Counted from the stretch's first letter, positions 50,733 through 63,308 are shown. The stretch is DNA of 64,000 nucleotides from Mixophyes australis (GCA_036250195.1 JAVHZZ010000012.1:93259955-93323954); one strand, 5' to 3'. Notes: generated from the letters alone by a model not told the origin. Translations and numbers: made by a program.

Positions 50733-51488
50733 CACTGTCTAATACACTGTAATGTGCTATATGTGATAGTGCTGGGTTGCTCTATACTGTCCTGTCACAT
50801 ATAGACCTGTGTTACATACAGCTCTCCTCCCTCTAATACACTGTAATGTGTTATATGTGATAGTGCTGGGCTCCTCTATACTGTCCTGTCACATATAGAC
50901 CTGTGTTACATACAGCTCTCCTCCCTCTAATACACTGTAATGTGTTATATGTGATAGTGCTGGGTTGCTCCATACTGTCCTGTCACATATAGACCTGTGT
51001 TACAGCTCTCCTCCCTCTAATGCACTGTAATGTGTTATATGTGATAGTGCTGGGTTGCTCCATACTGTCCTGTCACATATAGACCTGTGTTACAGCTCTC
51101 CTCCCTCTAATGCACTGTAATGTGCTATATGTGATAGTGCTGGGTTGCTCTATACTGTCCTGTCACATATAGACCTGTGTTACATACAGCTCTCCTCCCT
51201 CTAATACACTGTAATGTGTTATATGTGATAGTGCTGGGCTCCTCTATACTGTCCTGTCACATATAGACCTGTGTTACAGCTCTCCTCCCTCTAATGCACT
51301 GTAATGTGCTATATGTGATAGTGCTGGGTTGCTCTATACTGTCCTGTCACATATAGACCTGTGTTACATACAGCTCTCCTCCCTCTAATACACTGTAATG
51401 TGCTATATGTGATAGTGCTGGGCTCCTCTATACTGTCCTGTCACATATAAACCCGTGTTACATACAGCTCTCCTGAATCTAATACTCT
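50733..51488. repeat. ~94-bp tandem repeat, 8 copies
   Basis: Eight units marked by TGTGATAGTGCTGGG, CTGTCCTGTCACATATAGAC and CAGCTCTCCTCC. Units are 94 bp, or about 88-90 bp where TACA before CAGCTC is missing. Alleles GTTGCTC/GCTCCTC alternate between copies. Confidence 0.95.
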
Positions 51489-51498
51489 GATTGGATTG

Positions 51499-51907
51499 GG
51501 CAGCACGGTGGCTCAGTGGTTAGCACTTCTGCCTTACAGCACTGGGGTCTTGAGTTCAATTCCCAACCATGGCCTTATCTGTGAGGAGTTTGTATGTTCT
51601 CCCCGTGTTTGCGTGGGTTTCCTCCCACACTCCAAAAACATACTGGTAGGTTAATTGGTTGCTAGCAAATTGACCCTAGTCTGTGTCTGTGTTTCAGGGA
51701 ATTTAGACTGGAAGCTCCAATGGGGCAGGGACTAGTTCCTGACACACACACAGACAGTGACACACACCAGGGTCAATTTGTTAGCAACCAATTAACCTAC
51801 CAGTATGTTTTTGGAGTGTGGGAGGAAACTGCCACTAGTAAGTGAGTTCTCTGTACAGCGCTGCAGAACTAGTGGCGCTATATAAATAAATGATGATGAT
51901 GATGATG
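51499..51907 (+). mobile_element. tRNA-derived SINE with internal foldback
   Basis: The head GGCAGCACGGTGGCTCAGTG is that of the widespread vertebrate tRNA-derived SINEs (HE1/V-SINE-like). It has a pol III A box TGGCTCAGTGG (51509-51519) and a B-box-like AGTTCAATTCC (51553-51563). The body has TGTATGTTCTCCCCGTG and GGGTTTCCTCCCACACTCC. The tail AGTGGCGCTATATAAATAAA plus GATGAT ends the element. Unusually, 51618-51677 is repeated inverted at 51769-51828 with about one mismatch in 59 bases, so the element carries a long hairpin between body and tail. The family assignment is from memory of the head sequence. Confidence 0.8.
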
Positions 51908-52731
51908 ATTGATTAAAGACCATTATCACTGGGAGGCTCCTAATAGAATAGAGAGTCGATAAGTAACTGTGCAGCAGATTTAAACTAAATGTCCTCCTAG
52001 TTGTTGTTATCCTTGAACATAGTTTTGGGTTTATCCTTAGTAACAGAATAATCCACCCTCTAAATCCTCCGCTAACCCTGGTTTAAACCCTAAATCTAAC
52101 ATCAGCCAAAGTCAATTTATAAAGTAGATTTTATCTCGACCCCAAATACTTAAGAAACCCCACAAACAGCATTATTACTACTAATGTAAAAAGCAATTAA
52201 CGTATAGACTTTAATTTATTTGATAATGTAAAAATATGGTGTATATGATAATAGTATAATAATATAAAAGTATATATTAAAACATATATTATATAATAGT
52301 ATAAATATATGCTTTATAATATATGGTAAATATATGCTGTATATTAAAGGAGAATATTAACATGTTTAATAATAGTAATATTTAATATATGTTTCTATAA
52401 ATATACGCTGTATATTATATTATATTATAGTATAAATATATGCTTTATACTATATAATGATATAAAGATAATAATTTCAGTGTTGTTTCTTCGTTCTTTG
52501 GCTCCCAATGATGTAAACGGCTCCGTCTACAGATACCGAACGTGTGCTCAGGCAGATTACAGAAAGGACGTACGTTCTGCAGCAGTAATTCTCCGCTGAT
52601 TAGTCACAAACACTTCTATATTACAAATAATCCTTTCATTATACAAAATTATGGGATTATCTGAAAATCCTGGGAGGTATTAAATGTACTTCTCTTAGAA
52701 AATCATTTTGATGTCTCTCCAACAAGAAGAA
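51908..52731. other. Very AT-rich spacer
   Basis: Single-copy and AT-rich, with irregular TATAATA/TATATTA reiteration between about 52200 and 52465. No coding frame of note. Confidence 0.6.
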
Positions 52732-54273
52732 GTGGTATATAATTACTGTATGTATGTAACTGTTACTGTGTAACAGAGAAGGAACAGGCGGTGTATAATT
52801 ACTGTATGTATGTAAATGTTACTGTATAACAGAGAAGGAACAGGCGGTGTATAATTACTGTATGTATGTAACTGTTACTGTGTAACAGAGAAGGAACAGG
52901 TGGTGTATAATTACTGTATGTATGTAACTGTTACTGTGTGACAGAGAAGGAACAGGTGGTGTATAATTACTGTATGTATGTAAATGTTACTGTGTAACAG
53001 AGAAGGAACAGGCGGTGTATAATTACTGTATGTATGTAAATGTTACTGTATAACAGAGAAGGAACAGGCGGTGTATAATTACTGTATGTATGTAACTGTT
53101 ACTATGTAACAGAGAAGGAACAGGCGGTGTATAATTACTGTATGTATGTAAATGTTACTGTATAACAGAGAAGGAACAGGCGGTGTATAATTACTGTATG
53201 TATGTAACTGTTACTGTGTAACAGAGAAGGAACAGGCGGTGTATAATTACTGTATGTATGTAAATGTTGCTGTGTAAAAGAGAAGGAACAGGCGGTGTAT
53301 AATTACTGTATGTATGTAACTGTTACTGTGTAACAGAGAAGGAACAGGCGGTGTATAATTACTGTATGTATGTAACTGTTACTGTGTAACAGAGAAGGAA
53401 CAGGCGGTGTATAATTACTGTATGTATGTAACTGTTACTGTGTAACAGAGAAGGAACAGGCGGTGTATAATTACTGTATGTATGTAAATGTTGCTGTGTA
53501 AAAGAGAAGGAACAGGCGGTGTATAATTACTGTATGTATGTAAATGTTGCTGTGTAAAAGAGAAGGAACAGGCGGTGTATAATTACTGTATGTATGTAAC
53601 TGTTACTGTGTAACAGAGAAGGAACAGGCGGTGTATAATTACTGTATGTATGTAAATGTTGCTGTGTAAAAGAGAAGGAACAGGCGGTGTATAATTACTG
53701 TATGTATGTAAATGTTGCTGTGTAAAAGAGAAGGAACAGGCGGTGTATAATTACTGTATGTATGTAAATGTTGCTGTGTAAAAGAGAAGGAACAGGCGGT
53801 GTATAATTACTGTATGTATGTAACTGTTACTGTGTAACAGAGAAGGAACAGGCGGTGTATAATTACTGTATGTAAATGTTGCTGTGTAACAGAGAAGGAA
53901 CAGGCGGTGTATAATTACTGTATGTATGTAAATGTTGCTGTGTAAAAGAGAAGGAACAGGCGGTGTATAATTACTGTATGTATGTAAATGTTGCTGTGTA
54001 ACAGAGAAGGAACAGGCGGTGTATAATTACTGTATGTAAATGTTGCTGTGTAACAGAGAAGGAACAGGCGGTGTATAATTACTGTATGTATGTAAATGTT
54101 GCTGTGTAAAAGAGAAGGAACAGGCGGTGTATAATTACTGTATGTATGTAAATGTTACTGTGTAACAGAGAAGGAACAGGCGGTGTATAATTACTGTATG
54201 TAAATGTTACTGTGTAACAGAGAAGGAACAGGCGGTGTATAATTACTGTATGTATGTAAATGTTACTGTGTAA
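52732..54273. repeat. 56-bp minisatellite
   Basis: About 27 copies of a 56-bp unit, GGTGTATAATTACTGTATGT then ATGTAAATGTTGCTGTG and TAAAAGAGAAGGAACAGGC. Some units lack one ATGT (52 bp). Alleles AACTGTTACTGTGTAACAG and AAATGTTGCTGTGTAAAAG occur in runs, and the ACTGT type dominates the left half. Confidence 0.96.
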
Positions 54274-55072
54274 GATTTAACTCGCAACGAGAGTTACCCA
54301 GAAGGACACGGTTCTGTATACCGCTCAGGAGTCCAGTGGTGGCAGCAGCCTTCTCCGGGCGTATTTGGGATAAAGCCCAGCCAGTCCCCAGCAACACAAC
54401 AGACAGGGTGGCATAGGAGGTCCATTCTATCACAAATTTAGTGAATAGCCATAAAGTGATTTATTTGGACACATAAACAGTGGTTCGGTCCTAGAGCCAC
54501 TTATCCTGATACTCCCAGGGCAACAGTAGACTGACTGCTGGGAAAATTTACTTCTGAGGGTTAATTAACCTGATATCTGCCCCAATACAGGGCTACCTCC
54601 CCCACACCTACTTTCATCATATATGTTAGAGGGAGACCCCCAGCATCACCAGGGCAGGTCAGTAACGTTACGCTAAGTGAGCGGGATATCTCCTCCGGAG
54701 GTTTGACGTTAGCGGCAAGACCTCAATGGGGTAGTTAGGATATTACTGGCCTCTAGTGGCAGGTAAGTGGCCACCACTTTATGATGCCCGGTCTCCAACG
54801 GAGGCAGCGTCAGAGGAAGTGGCGCCAGGACCGCAGATAAATATATATAAGGAGAGATAGTGGTGATCTCCTGAGCAGTTGGTAAACACCCCAGGCCCCC
54901 AGGGTGGACCTTTGACCTGGTCACGGATGGCCGAGTGGGAATCTGTACATTGGGTGAGGTCAGGAAGTGGTGATACTGCAGTGTTTACACAGATTACAAC
55001 ACAATGATTCCTTGTCTGTGTACTACACACAGTAATACAGTTCCTCATTTACAGCCAGTCTCCTCATCCTTC
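54274..55072. other. Unique region, unrecognised
   Basis: About 800 bp of moderate GC. A CAGTGGTGGCAGCAGCC at about 54332 is reminiscent of sequence near LTR-element primer sites, but no LTR ends were found. Minus frames at 54709-55048 have no recognised domain. Confidence 0.4.
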
Positions 55073-55479
55073 TTAAGCTGGGTACACACTACACATTTTT
55101 CATCCAATAATCGGCTAAATCAGCCGACATACAACCGCTCGGGTCAGTGTGTACAGTGACACGATGGTGGAAAGTCTGCCCAAATGGACGATTATCGCCT
55201 CATTTGGTTGGTCGTACCGTTTTATATTTTCGTTCCAATCTCGTTTCCGCTGTGTAAAACCTCCGACCGATCCACAACAGTGAGTATGAAATTACAGTCA
55301 TTGCTCACGACAACATAGCTGTAAAAAGTCGCTAAAGGGACGTCCGCTCTTCCCTTTATCGTCCTAAACAAGGCTAGTGTGTATGCAGTCCATGGACCGA
55401 GCGTTCGGACCATCGGTCGCATGTAAAATCGCTCGGCATAAAAAGTTGGTCGAAATTTCTGTAGTGTGTCCCAGCTTTA
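55073..55479. mobile_element. Complete Harbinger-like MITE, 401 bp
   Basis: The terminal inverted repeats are AGCTGGGTACACACTACA (from 55076) and, reverse-complemented, AGCTGGGACACACTACA (ending 55476). They are flanked by TTA on both sides (55073-55075 and 55477-55479), the TWA-type 3-bp target duplication typical of PIF/Harbinger elements. The interior is non-coding and partly self-complementary, so it would depend on a transposase from elsewhere. Confidence 0.75.
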
Positions 55480-55539
55480 GGAATCAATGTTTATAGGAGA
55501 CTGGACTACAGGTGACAGGTATGTCCTACATCATCTTGG
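55480..55539. other. Short spacer between two MITE-like elements
   Basis: Sixty bases of unique sequence. Nothing seen. Confidence 0.5.
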
Positions 55540-55990
55540 AGCTGATTCATGAAGGCACCTGCTGAGCGCGATGTGCGCTGGTTTCAGAACGCACGTGATT
55601 TGCGACCGTGCACACTCGACTTCAACAATCAGCTGATGTGATTATACGTGCGCTGATGTATACAGGTCTAGGTCCACTGTACTATACAGACACCGCAGGA
55701 GACGTCCAACACCTATGTGGGTTATACATTCACAAAAGAGAGCACAGAATAAAAAAACTGAATTAATGTCACAGATATTAATGACAAAACATTAAAAATT
55801 ACATTTTATTAATCCCCCCCCATAAAATACGGATGTTATTAATGTCTACTGTACATAAGATACATTATTACAGTAGTTCCTGATACAAACACATGTTCTA
55901 GCTGTATACACAGCTGTCATCACTAGTAATCAGCACTTACACCTGACCTGTAGCTGGTGCAAGAGTTACGGCTGAAAAACAAGCTCAGAC
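55540..55990. mobile_element. MITE-like element, copy B
   Basis: Starts GAGCTGATTCATGAAGGCAC, like the left end of copy A at 35830. Block 55813-55962 is closely similar to 36392-36541. It has no 22-bp array; the corresponding place holds ordinary GCGC-rich sequence. The right end is less clear and probably truncated near 55990. Confidence 0.55.
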
Positions 55991-56164
55991 GCGGAGCCTT
56001 ACTGTACACACAACGCGTTTTATAGTCTCCCTCACTTGTTTACATGTTATGTGTTATCATACGTGTAGTGTATTAGATATGCTGTGCCAGTCGGCACTAA
56101 CAGTCGGCACGGACACCTGCCCTGTAGAGGATACCCGCATCTGCGTCAGAGCGCCCCGGGCACG
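55991..56164. other. Short unique spacer
   Basis: Unique sequence up to the start of the C-rich arrays. An ATG at 56049 opens a frame that becomes the repeat; this is not a gene. Confidence 0.5.
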
Positions 56165-56766
56165 TCCTTACTGCCCCTTACTGCCCATTATTACCCCTTA
56201 CTACCTTTACTGCCTTTACTGTCCTTACTACCCTTACTTCCCTTACTACCCCTTACTACCCTTACTGCCCTTACTACCCTTACTACCCTTACTTCCCTTA
56301 CTACCCCTTACTACCCTTACTGCCCTTTCTGCCCTTACTGCCCTTACTACCCTTACTACCCTTACTTCCCTTACTACCCCTTACTACCCTTACTTCCCTT
56401 ACTACCCCTTACTACCCTTACTACCCTTACTACCCTTACTTCCCTTACTACCCCTTACTACCCTTACTGCCCTTACTGCCCTTACTACCCCTTACTGCCC
56501 TTACTGCCCTTTCTGCCCCTTACTACCCTTACTGCCCTTACTACCCTTACTGCCTTTACTACCCCTTACTGCCCTTACTGCCCTTTCTGCCCTTACTTCC
56601 CTTACTACCCGTTACTACCCTTACTACCCTTACTTCCCTTACTGCTCTTACTGCCCTTACTACCCCTTACTGCCCTTACTGTCTCTACTGTCCTTACTGC
56701 CCCTTACTACCCTTACTGCCCCTTACTACCTCTTCGTACCCCTTACTGCCGTTACTGCCCTTGCTG
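56165..56766. repeat. 9-10-bp CCCTTACTR array
   Basis: About 64 copies of CCCTTACTA, CCCTTACTG or CCCTTACTT, with an occasional extra C. The minus strand reads GGGTAGTAAGGGTAGTAA, that is G3 runs separated by six bases, a regular G-quadruplex pattern over 600 bp. The two plus frames (606 and 244 codons) are low-complexity LLPLLPL/LTTLTAL shadows. Confidence 0.95.
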
Positions 56767-56940
56767 TTATATATGGAGGTGTAATATACAAAGATGGGGG
56801 TTTAACCAGCCACAATGACCTCTGCTTTTCCTCTACGTATAACGCCCCCCTCCCCCTAGTACATACCTTGTCTCTGAGTCACCTGTTTATCTATTGCCCT
56901 AAATCTCCCCGTCCCTCTCTTATCTCTACAGCATCTCATC
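56767..56940. other. Short unique spacer between two C-rich arrays
   Basis: About 170 bp of unique sequence. Nothing recognised. Confidence 0.6.
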
Positions 56941-59900
56941 TCCTTCTCTCCCAGTATTATCCCAGACCCCCTCCCCCTGTTCTCTCCCAGTATTATCCCA
57001 GACCCCCTCCCCCTGTTCTCTCCCAGTATTATCCCAGACCCCCCTCCCCCTGTTCTCTCCCAGTATTATCCCAGACCCCCTCCCCCTGTTCTCTCCCAGT
57101 ATTATCCCAGACCCCCCTCCCCCTGTTCTCTCCCAGTATTATCCCAGACCCCCTCCCTCTGTTCTCTCCCAGTATTATCCCAGACCCCCCTCCCCCTGTT
57201 CTCTCCCAGTATTATCCCAGACCCCCTCCCCCTCTTCTCTCCCAGTATTATCCCACACCCCCTCCCCCTGTTCTCTCCCAGTATTATCCCAGACCCCATC
57301 CCCCTGTTCTCTCCCAGTATTATCCCAGACCCCCCTCCCACTGTTCTCTCCCAGTATTATCCCAGACCCCCCTCCCCCTGTTCTCTCCCAGTATTATCCC
57401 AGACCCCCCTCCCCCTGTTCTCTCCCAGTATTATCCCAGACCCCCCTCCCCCTGTTCTCTCCCAGTATTATCCCAGACCCCCCTCCCCCTGTTCTCTCCC
57501 AGTATTATCCCAGTCCCCCCTCCCCCTGTTCTCTCCCAGTATTATCCCAGACCCCCTCCCCCTGTTCTCTCCCAGTATTATCCCAGACCCCCCCCCTGTT
57601 CTCTCCCATTATTATCCCAGACCCCCTCCCCCTGTTCTTTCCCAGCATTATCCCAGACCCCCTCCCCCTGTTCTCTCCCAGTATTATCCCAGACCCTCTC
57701 TCCCTGTTCTCTCCCAGTATTATCCTACACCCCCTCCCCCTGTTCTCTCCCACTATTATCCCAGACGCTCCTCCCCCTGTTCTCTCCCAGTATTATCCCA
57801 GACCCCCCTCCCCCTGTTCTCTCCCAGTATTATCCCAGACCCCCTCCCCCTGTTCTCTCCCAGTATTAACCCAGACCCCTCCCCCTGTTCTCTCCCAGTA
57901 TTATCCCAGACCCCCTCCCCCTGTTCTTTCCCAGTATTATCCCAGACCCCCTCCCCCTGTTCTCTCCCAGTATTATCCCAGACCCCCCTCCCCTGTTCTC
58001 TCCCAGTATTATCCCAGACCCCATCCCCCTGTTCTCTCCCAGTATTATCCCAGACCCCCCCCCTGTTCTCTCCCAATATTATCCAAGACCCCATCCCCCT
58101 GTTCTCTCCCAGTATTATCCCAGACCGCCCTCCCCCTGTTCTCTCCCAGTATTATTCCAGACCCCCTCCCCCTGTTCTCTCCCAGTATTATCCCAGACCC
58201 CCCTCCCCTGTTCTCTCCCAGTATTATCCCAGACCCCATCCCCCTGTTCTCTCCCAGTATTATCCCAGACCCCCCCCCCCCTGTTCTCTCCCAATATTAT
58301 CCAAGACCCCATCCCCCTGTTCTCTCCCGGTATTATCCCAGTCCCCCTCCCCCTGTTCTCTCCCAGTATTATCCCAGACCCCCTCTCCCTGTTCTCTCCA
58401 AGTATTATCCCAGACCCCTTCCCACTGTTCTCTCCCAGTATTATCCCAGACCCCCCTCCCCCTGTTCTCTCCCAGTATTATCCCAGACCCCCCTCCCCTG
58501 TTCTCTCCCAGTATTATCTCAGACCCCCTTCCCCTGTTCTCTCCCAGTATTATCCAAGACTCCCCCACCCCCTGTTCTCTCCCAGTATTATCCCAGACCC
58601 CCCTCCCCCTGTTCTTTCCCAGTATTATCCCAGACCCCCTCCCCCTGTTCTCTCCCAGTATTATCCCAGACCCCCTGCCCCTGTTCTCTCCCAGTATTAT
58701 CCCAGACCCCCTCCCCCTGTTCACTCCCAGTATTATCCCAGACCCCCTCCCCCTGTTCTCTCCCAGTATTATCCCAGACCCCCCTCCCCCTGTTTTCTCC
58801 CAGTATTATCCCAGACCCCCTCCCACTGTTCTCTCCCAGTATTATCCCAGACCCCATCCCCCTGTTCTCTCCCAGTATTATCCCAGACCCCCCCCCCTGT
58901 TCTCTCCCAATATTATCCAAGACCCCATCCCCCTGTTCTCTCCCGGTATTATCCCAGACCCCCTCCCTCTGTTCTCTCCCAGTATTATCCCAGACCCCCT
59001 CCCCCTGTTCTCTCCCAGTATTATCCCAGACCCCCCTCCCCTGTTCTCTCCCAGTATTATCCCAGACCCCATCCCCCTGTTCTCTCCCAATATTATCCAA
59101 GACCCCATCCCCCTGTTCTCTCCCGGTATTATCCTAGTCCCCCTCCCCCTGTTCTCTCCCAGTATTATCCCAGACCCCCTCTCCCTGTTCTCTCCAAGTA
59201 TTATCCCAGACCCCTTCCCACTGTTCTCTCCCAGTATTATCCCAGACCCCCCTCCCCCTGTTCTCTCCCAGTATTATCCCAGACCCCCCTCCCCTGTTCT
59301 CTCCCAGTATTATCTCAGACCCCCTTCCCCTGTTCTCTCCCAGTATTATCCAAGACTCCCCCACCCCCTGTTCTCTCCCAGTATTATCCCAGACCCCCCT
59401 CCCCCTGTTCTTTCCGAGTATTATCCCAGACCCCCTCCCCCTGTTCTCTCCCAGTATTATCCCAGACCCCCTGCCCCTGTTCTCTCCCAGTATTATCCCA
59501 GACCCCCTCCCCCTGTTCTCTCCCAGTATTATCCCAGACCCCCTCCCCCTGTTCTCTCCCAGTATTATCCCAGACCCCCCTCCCCCTGTTTTCTCCCAGT
59601 ATTATCCCAGACCCCCTCCCACTGTTCTCTCCCAGTATTATCCCAGACCCCCTCCCCCTGTTCTCTCCCAGTATTATCCCAGACCCCCCCCCCCCTGTTC
59701 TCTCCCAATATTATCCAAGACCCCATCCCCCTGTTCTCTCCCGGTATTATCCCAGACCCCCTCCCTCTGTTCTCTCCCAGTATTATCCCAGACCCCCTCT
59801 CCCTGTTCTCTCCAAGTATTATCCCAGACCCCTTCCCACTGTTCTCTCCCAGTATTATACCAGACCCCCCTCCCCCTGTTCTCTCCCAGTATTATCCCAG

Positions 59901-62510
59901 ACCCCCCTCCCCTGTTCTCTCCCAGTATTATCTCAGACCCCCTTCCCCTGTTCTCTCCCAGTATTATCCAAGACCCCCCCACCCCCTGTTCTCTCCCAGT
60001 ATTATCCCAGACCCCCCTCCCCCTGTTCTCTCCCAGTATTATCCCAGACCCCTCCCCCTGTTCTCTCCCAGTATTATCCCAGACCCCCTGCCCCTGTTCT
60101 CTCCCAGTATTATCCCAGACCCCCCCCTGTTCTCTCCCAGTATTATCCCAGACCCCCTCCCCCTGTTCTCTCCCATTATTATCCCAGACCCCCTCCCCCT
60201 GTTCTCTCCCAGTATTATCCCAGACCCCCTCCCCCTGTTCTCTCCCAGTATTATCCCAGACTCCCTCCCCCTGTTCTCTCCCAGTATTATCTCAGACCCC
60301 CTCCCCCTGTTCTCTCCCAGTAGTATCCCAGACCCCCCTCCCCCTGTTCTCTCCCAGTATTATCCCAGACCCCCTCTCCCTGTTCTCTCCCAGTATTATC
60401 CCAGACCCCCTCCCCCTGTTCTCTCCCAGTATTATCCCAGACCCCATCCCCCTGTTCTCTCCCAGTATTATCCCAGACCCCCCTCCCCCTGTTCTCTCCC
60501 AGTATTATCCCAGACCCCCTCCCCCTGTTCTCTCCCAGTATTATCCCAGACCCCATCCCCCTGTTCTCTCCCAGTATTATCCCAGACCCCCTCCCCCTGT
60601 TCTCTCCCAGTATTATCTCAGACCCCCTCCCCCTGTTCTCTCCCAGTATTATCCCAGTCCCCCCTCCCCCTGTTCTCTCCCAGTATTATCCCAGACCCCC
60701 TCTCCCTGTTCTCTCCCAGTATTATCCCAGACCCCCTCCCCTTGTTCTCTCCCAGTATTATCCCAGACCCACTCCCCCTGTTCTCTCCCAGTATTATCCC
60801 AGACCCCCCTCCCCCTGTTCTCTCCCAGTATTATCCCAGACCCCCTCCCCCTGTTCTCTCCCAGTATTATCCCAGACCCCCTCCCTCTGTTTTCTCCCAG
60901 TATTATCCCAGACCCCCCTACCCCTGTTCTTTCCCAGTATTATCCCAGACCCCCCTCCCCCTGTTCTCTCCCAGTATTATCCCAGACCCCCCCTGTTCTC
61001 TCCCAGTATTATCCCAGACCAACTCCCCTGTTCTCTCCCAGTATTATCCCAGACCCCCCCTGTTCTCTCATAGTATTATCCCAGACCCCCCTCCCCCTGT
61101 TCTCTCCCAGTATTATCCCAGACCCCCTCCCCCTGTTCTCTCCCAGTATTATCCCAGTCCCCCTCCCCCTGTTCTCTCCCAGTATTATCCCAGACCCCAT
61201 CCCCCTGTTCTCTCCCAGTATTATCCCAGACCCCCTCCCCCTGTTCTCTCCCAGTATTATCCCAGACCCCCTCCCCCTGTTCTCTCCCAGTATTATCCCA
61301 GACCCCCTCCCACTGTTCTCTCCCAGTAATATCCCAGACCCCCTCCCCTGTTCTCTCCCAGTATTATCCCAGACCCCCCACCGCCTGTTCTCTCCCAGTA
61401 TTATCCCAGACCCCCCTCCCCCTGTTCTTTCCCAGTATTATCCCAGACCCCCCTCCCCCTGTTCTCTCCCAGTATTATCCCAGACCCCCCCCTGTTCTCT
61501 CCCAGTATTATCCCAGACCCCCTCCCCTGTTCTCTCCCAGTATTATCCCAGACCCCCCCCCCCCTGTTCTCTCCCAGTATTATCCCAGACCCCCCTCCCC
61601 CTGTTCTCTCCTAGTATTATCCCAGACCCCCTCCCCCTGTTCTCTCCCAGTATTATCCCAGACCCCCCTCCCCCTGTTCTCTCCCAGTATTATCCCAGAC
61701 CCCCCTCCCCCTGTTCCAGTATTATCCCAGTCCCCCTCCCCCTGTTCTCTCCCAGTATTATCCCAGACCCCCTCCCCCTGTTCTCTCCCAGTATTATCCC
61801 AGACCCCCTCCCCCTGTTCTCTCCCAGTATTATCCCAGACCCCCTCCCCCTGTTCTCTCCCAGTATTATCCCAGACCCCCTCCCCCTGTTCTCTCCCAGT
61901 ATTATCCCAGACCCCCTCCCACTGTTCTCTCCCAGTAATATCCCAGACCCCCCTCCCCCTGTTCTTTCCCAGTATTATCCCAGACCCCCCTCCCCCTGTT
62001 CTCTCCCAGTATTATCCCAGACCCCCCCCTGTTCTCTCCCAGTATTATCCCAGACCCCCTCCCCTGTTCTCTCCCAGTATTATCCCAGACCCCCCCCTGT
62101 TCTCTCCCAGTATTATCCCAGACCCCCCCTCCCCCTGTTCTCTCCTAGTATTATCCCAGACCCCCTCCCCCTGTTCTCTCCCAGTATTATCCCAGACCCC
62201 CCTCCCCCTGTTCTCTCCCAGTATTATCCCAGACCCCCCTCCCCCTGTTCTCTCCCAGTATTATCCCAGACCCCCTCCCCCTGTTCTCTCCTAGTATTAT
62301 CCCAGACCCCCTCCCCCTGTTCTCTCCCAGTATTATCCCAGACCCCCTCCCCCTGTTCTCTCCCAGTATTATCCCAGACTCCCCCCCCCTGTTCTCTCCC
62401 AATATTATCCCAGACCCCCTCCCCCTGTTCTCTCCCAGTATTATCCCAGACCCCCCTCCCCCTGTTCTCTCCCAGTATTATCCCAGACCCCCTCCCCTGT
62501 TCTCTCCCAA
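56941..62510. repeat. ~36-bp C-rich minisatellite
   Basis: About 156 copies of CTGTTCTCTCCCAGTATTAT plus CCCAGACCCCCTCCCC. Length varies (33-37 bp) through the C runs. The rare unit TCTCCAAGTATTATCCCAG marks a larger block at about 58397, 59193 and 59811, showing nested duplication at ~796 and ~618 bp. The minus strand is G-rich with closely spaced G3-G5 runs. Minus frames of 60-195 codons (GRGSGIILGENR) and plus frames are repeat shadows. Confidence 0.97.
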
Positions 62511-62524
62511 CTGATTGCCCAGAT

Positions 62525-62577
62525 CTTCTGTATTATATTATATTATGTTATATTATATTATATTATATTATATTATA
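62525..62577. repeat. (TATTA)n microsatellite
   Basis: About ten copies of the pentamer TATTA with one TATGT interruption. Confidence 0.9.
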
Positions 62578-62702
62578 CCCTCTAAACATCTTATCCTATT
62601 GTTATATCCAAACAATTGTCTTTTACCTGAACCCAGATGTACTTTTATTTTCTTAATAATTTTTTTGTTTGACTGACTGGTAAAGACGATGATTTCTATA
62701 TG
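62578..62702. other. Short AT-rich spacer
   Basis: Unique sequence. Nothing recognised. Confidence 0.6.
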
Positions 62703-63058
62703 TTGTATGATACATGGGGTTGTATGATACATGGGGTTGTATGATACACAGGGTTGTATGATACACGGGGTTGTATGATACATGGGGTTGTATGATACAC
62801 AGGGTTGTATGATACGTGGGGTTGTATGATACATGGGGTTGTATGATACACGGGGTTGTATGATACACGGGGTTGTATGATACATGGGGTTGTATGATAC
62901 ACAGGGTTGTATGATACATGGGGTTGTATGATACATGGGGTTGTATGATACACGGGGTTGTATGATACATGGGGTTGTATGATACATGGGGTTGTATGAT
63001 ACATGGGATTGTATGATACATGGGGTTGTATGATACATGGGATTGTATGATACATGGG
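62703..63058. repeat. Second, unrelated 17-bp minisatellite
   Basis: About 21 copies of TTGTATGATACATGGGG, with alleles ACACGGGG, ACACAGGG and ACGTGGGG. Each unit contains the 9-bp odd palindrome GTATGATAC. Three units make 51 bp, so all three minus frames (194, 122 and 122 codons) read the same peptide repeat. Not coding. Confidence 0.96.
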
Positions 63059-63203
63059 TGTCACTCACCGGACTGTGAGTGCTACTTCTCGTGTGTTTAG
63101 GATCCGTGGCCGTCCACCATCCTGAGGGTCTGCGCATGTGCAGCCCTTTCAAACCTTCAGTTCATGTTCCTTTTAGTTAATTGGCTGATCAGGCAACACT
63201 CCC

Positions 63204-63214
63204 TATTTAAAGCA
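63204..63214 (+). promoter_or_regulatory. TATA-like box of the LTR-like element
   Basis: CTATTTAAAGC lies about 145 bp inside the putative LTR start. That position is plausible for a U3 promoter, but it is judged only by the motif. Confidence 0.3.
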
Positions 63215-63308
63215 CCTGAGGTCAATACCTCGTTGCCTGATCTTGGAGTCTCATTCCCCATGAGCCTCTGAAGGTGTTCCTGTGTTTCCTCGTGTGTTCA
63301 GCTCCTGC

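Noticed and set aside
54274..55072. LTR or primer-binding region
   Set aside because: GTGGTGGCAGCAG is suggestive, but no TG...CA ends, paired copy or coding region was found.
56049..57869. 606-codon leucine/proline/serine-rich frame
   Set aside because: It runs through two unrelated C-rich arrays with only a short unique start; this is low-complexity shadow.
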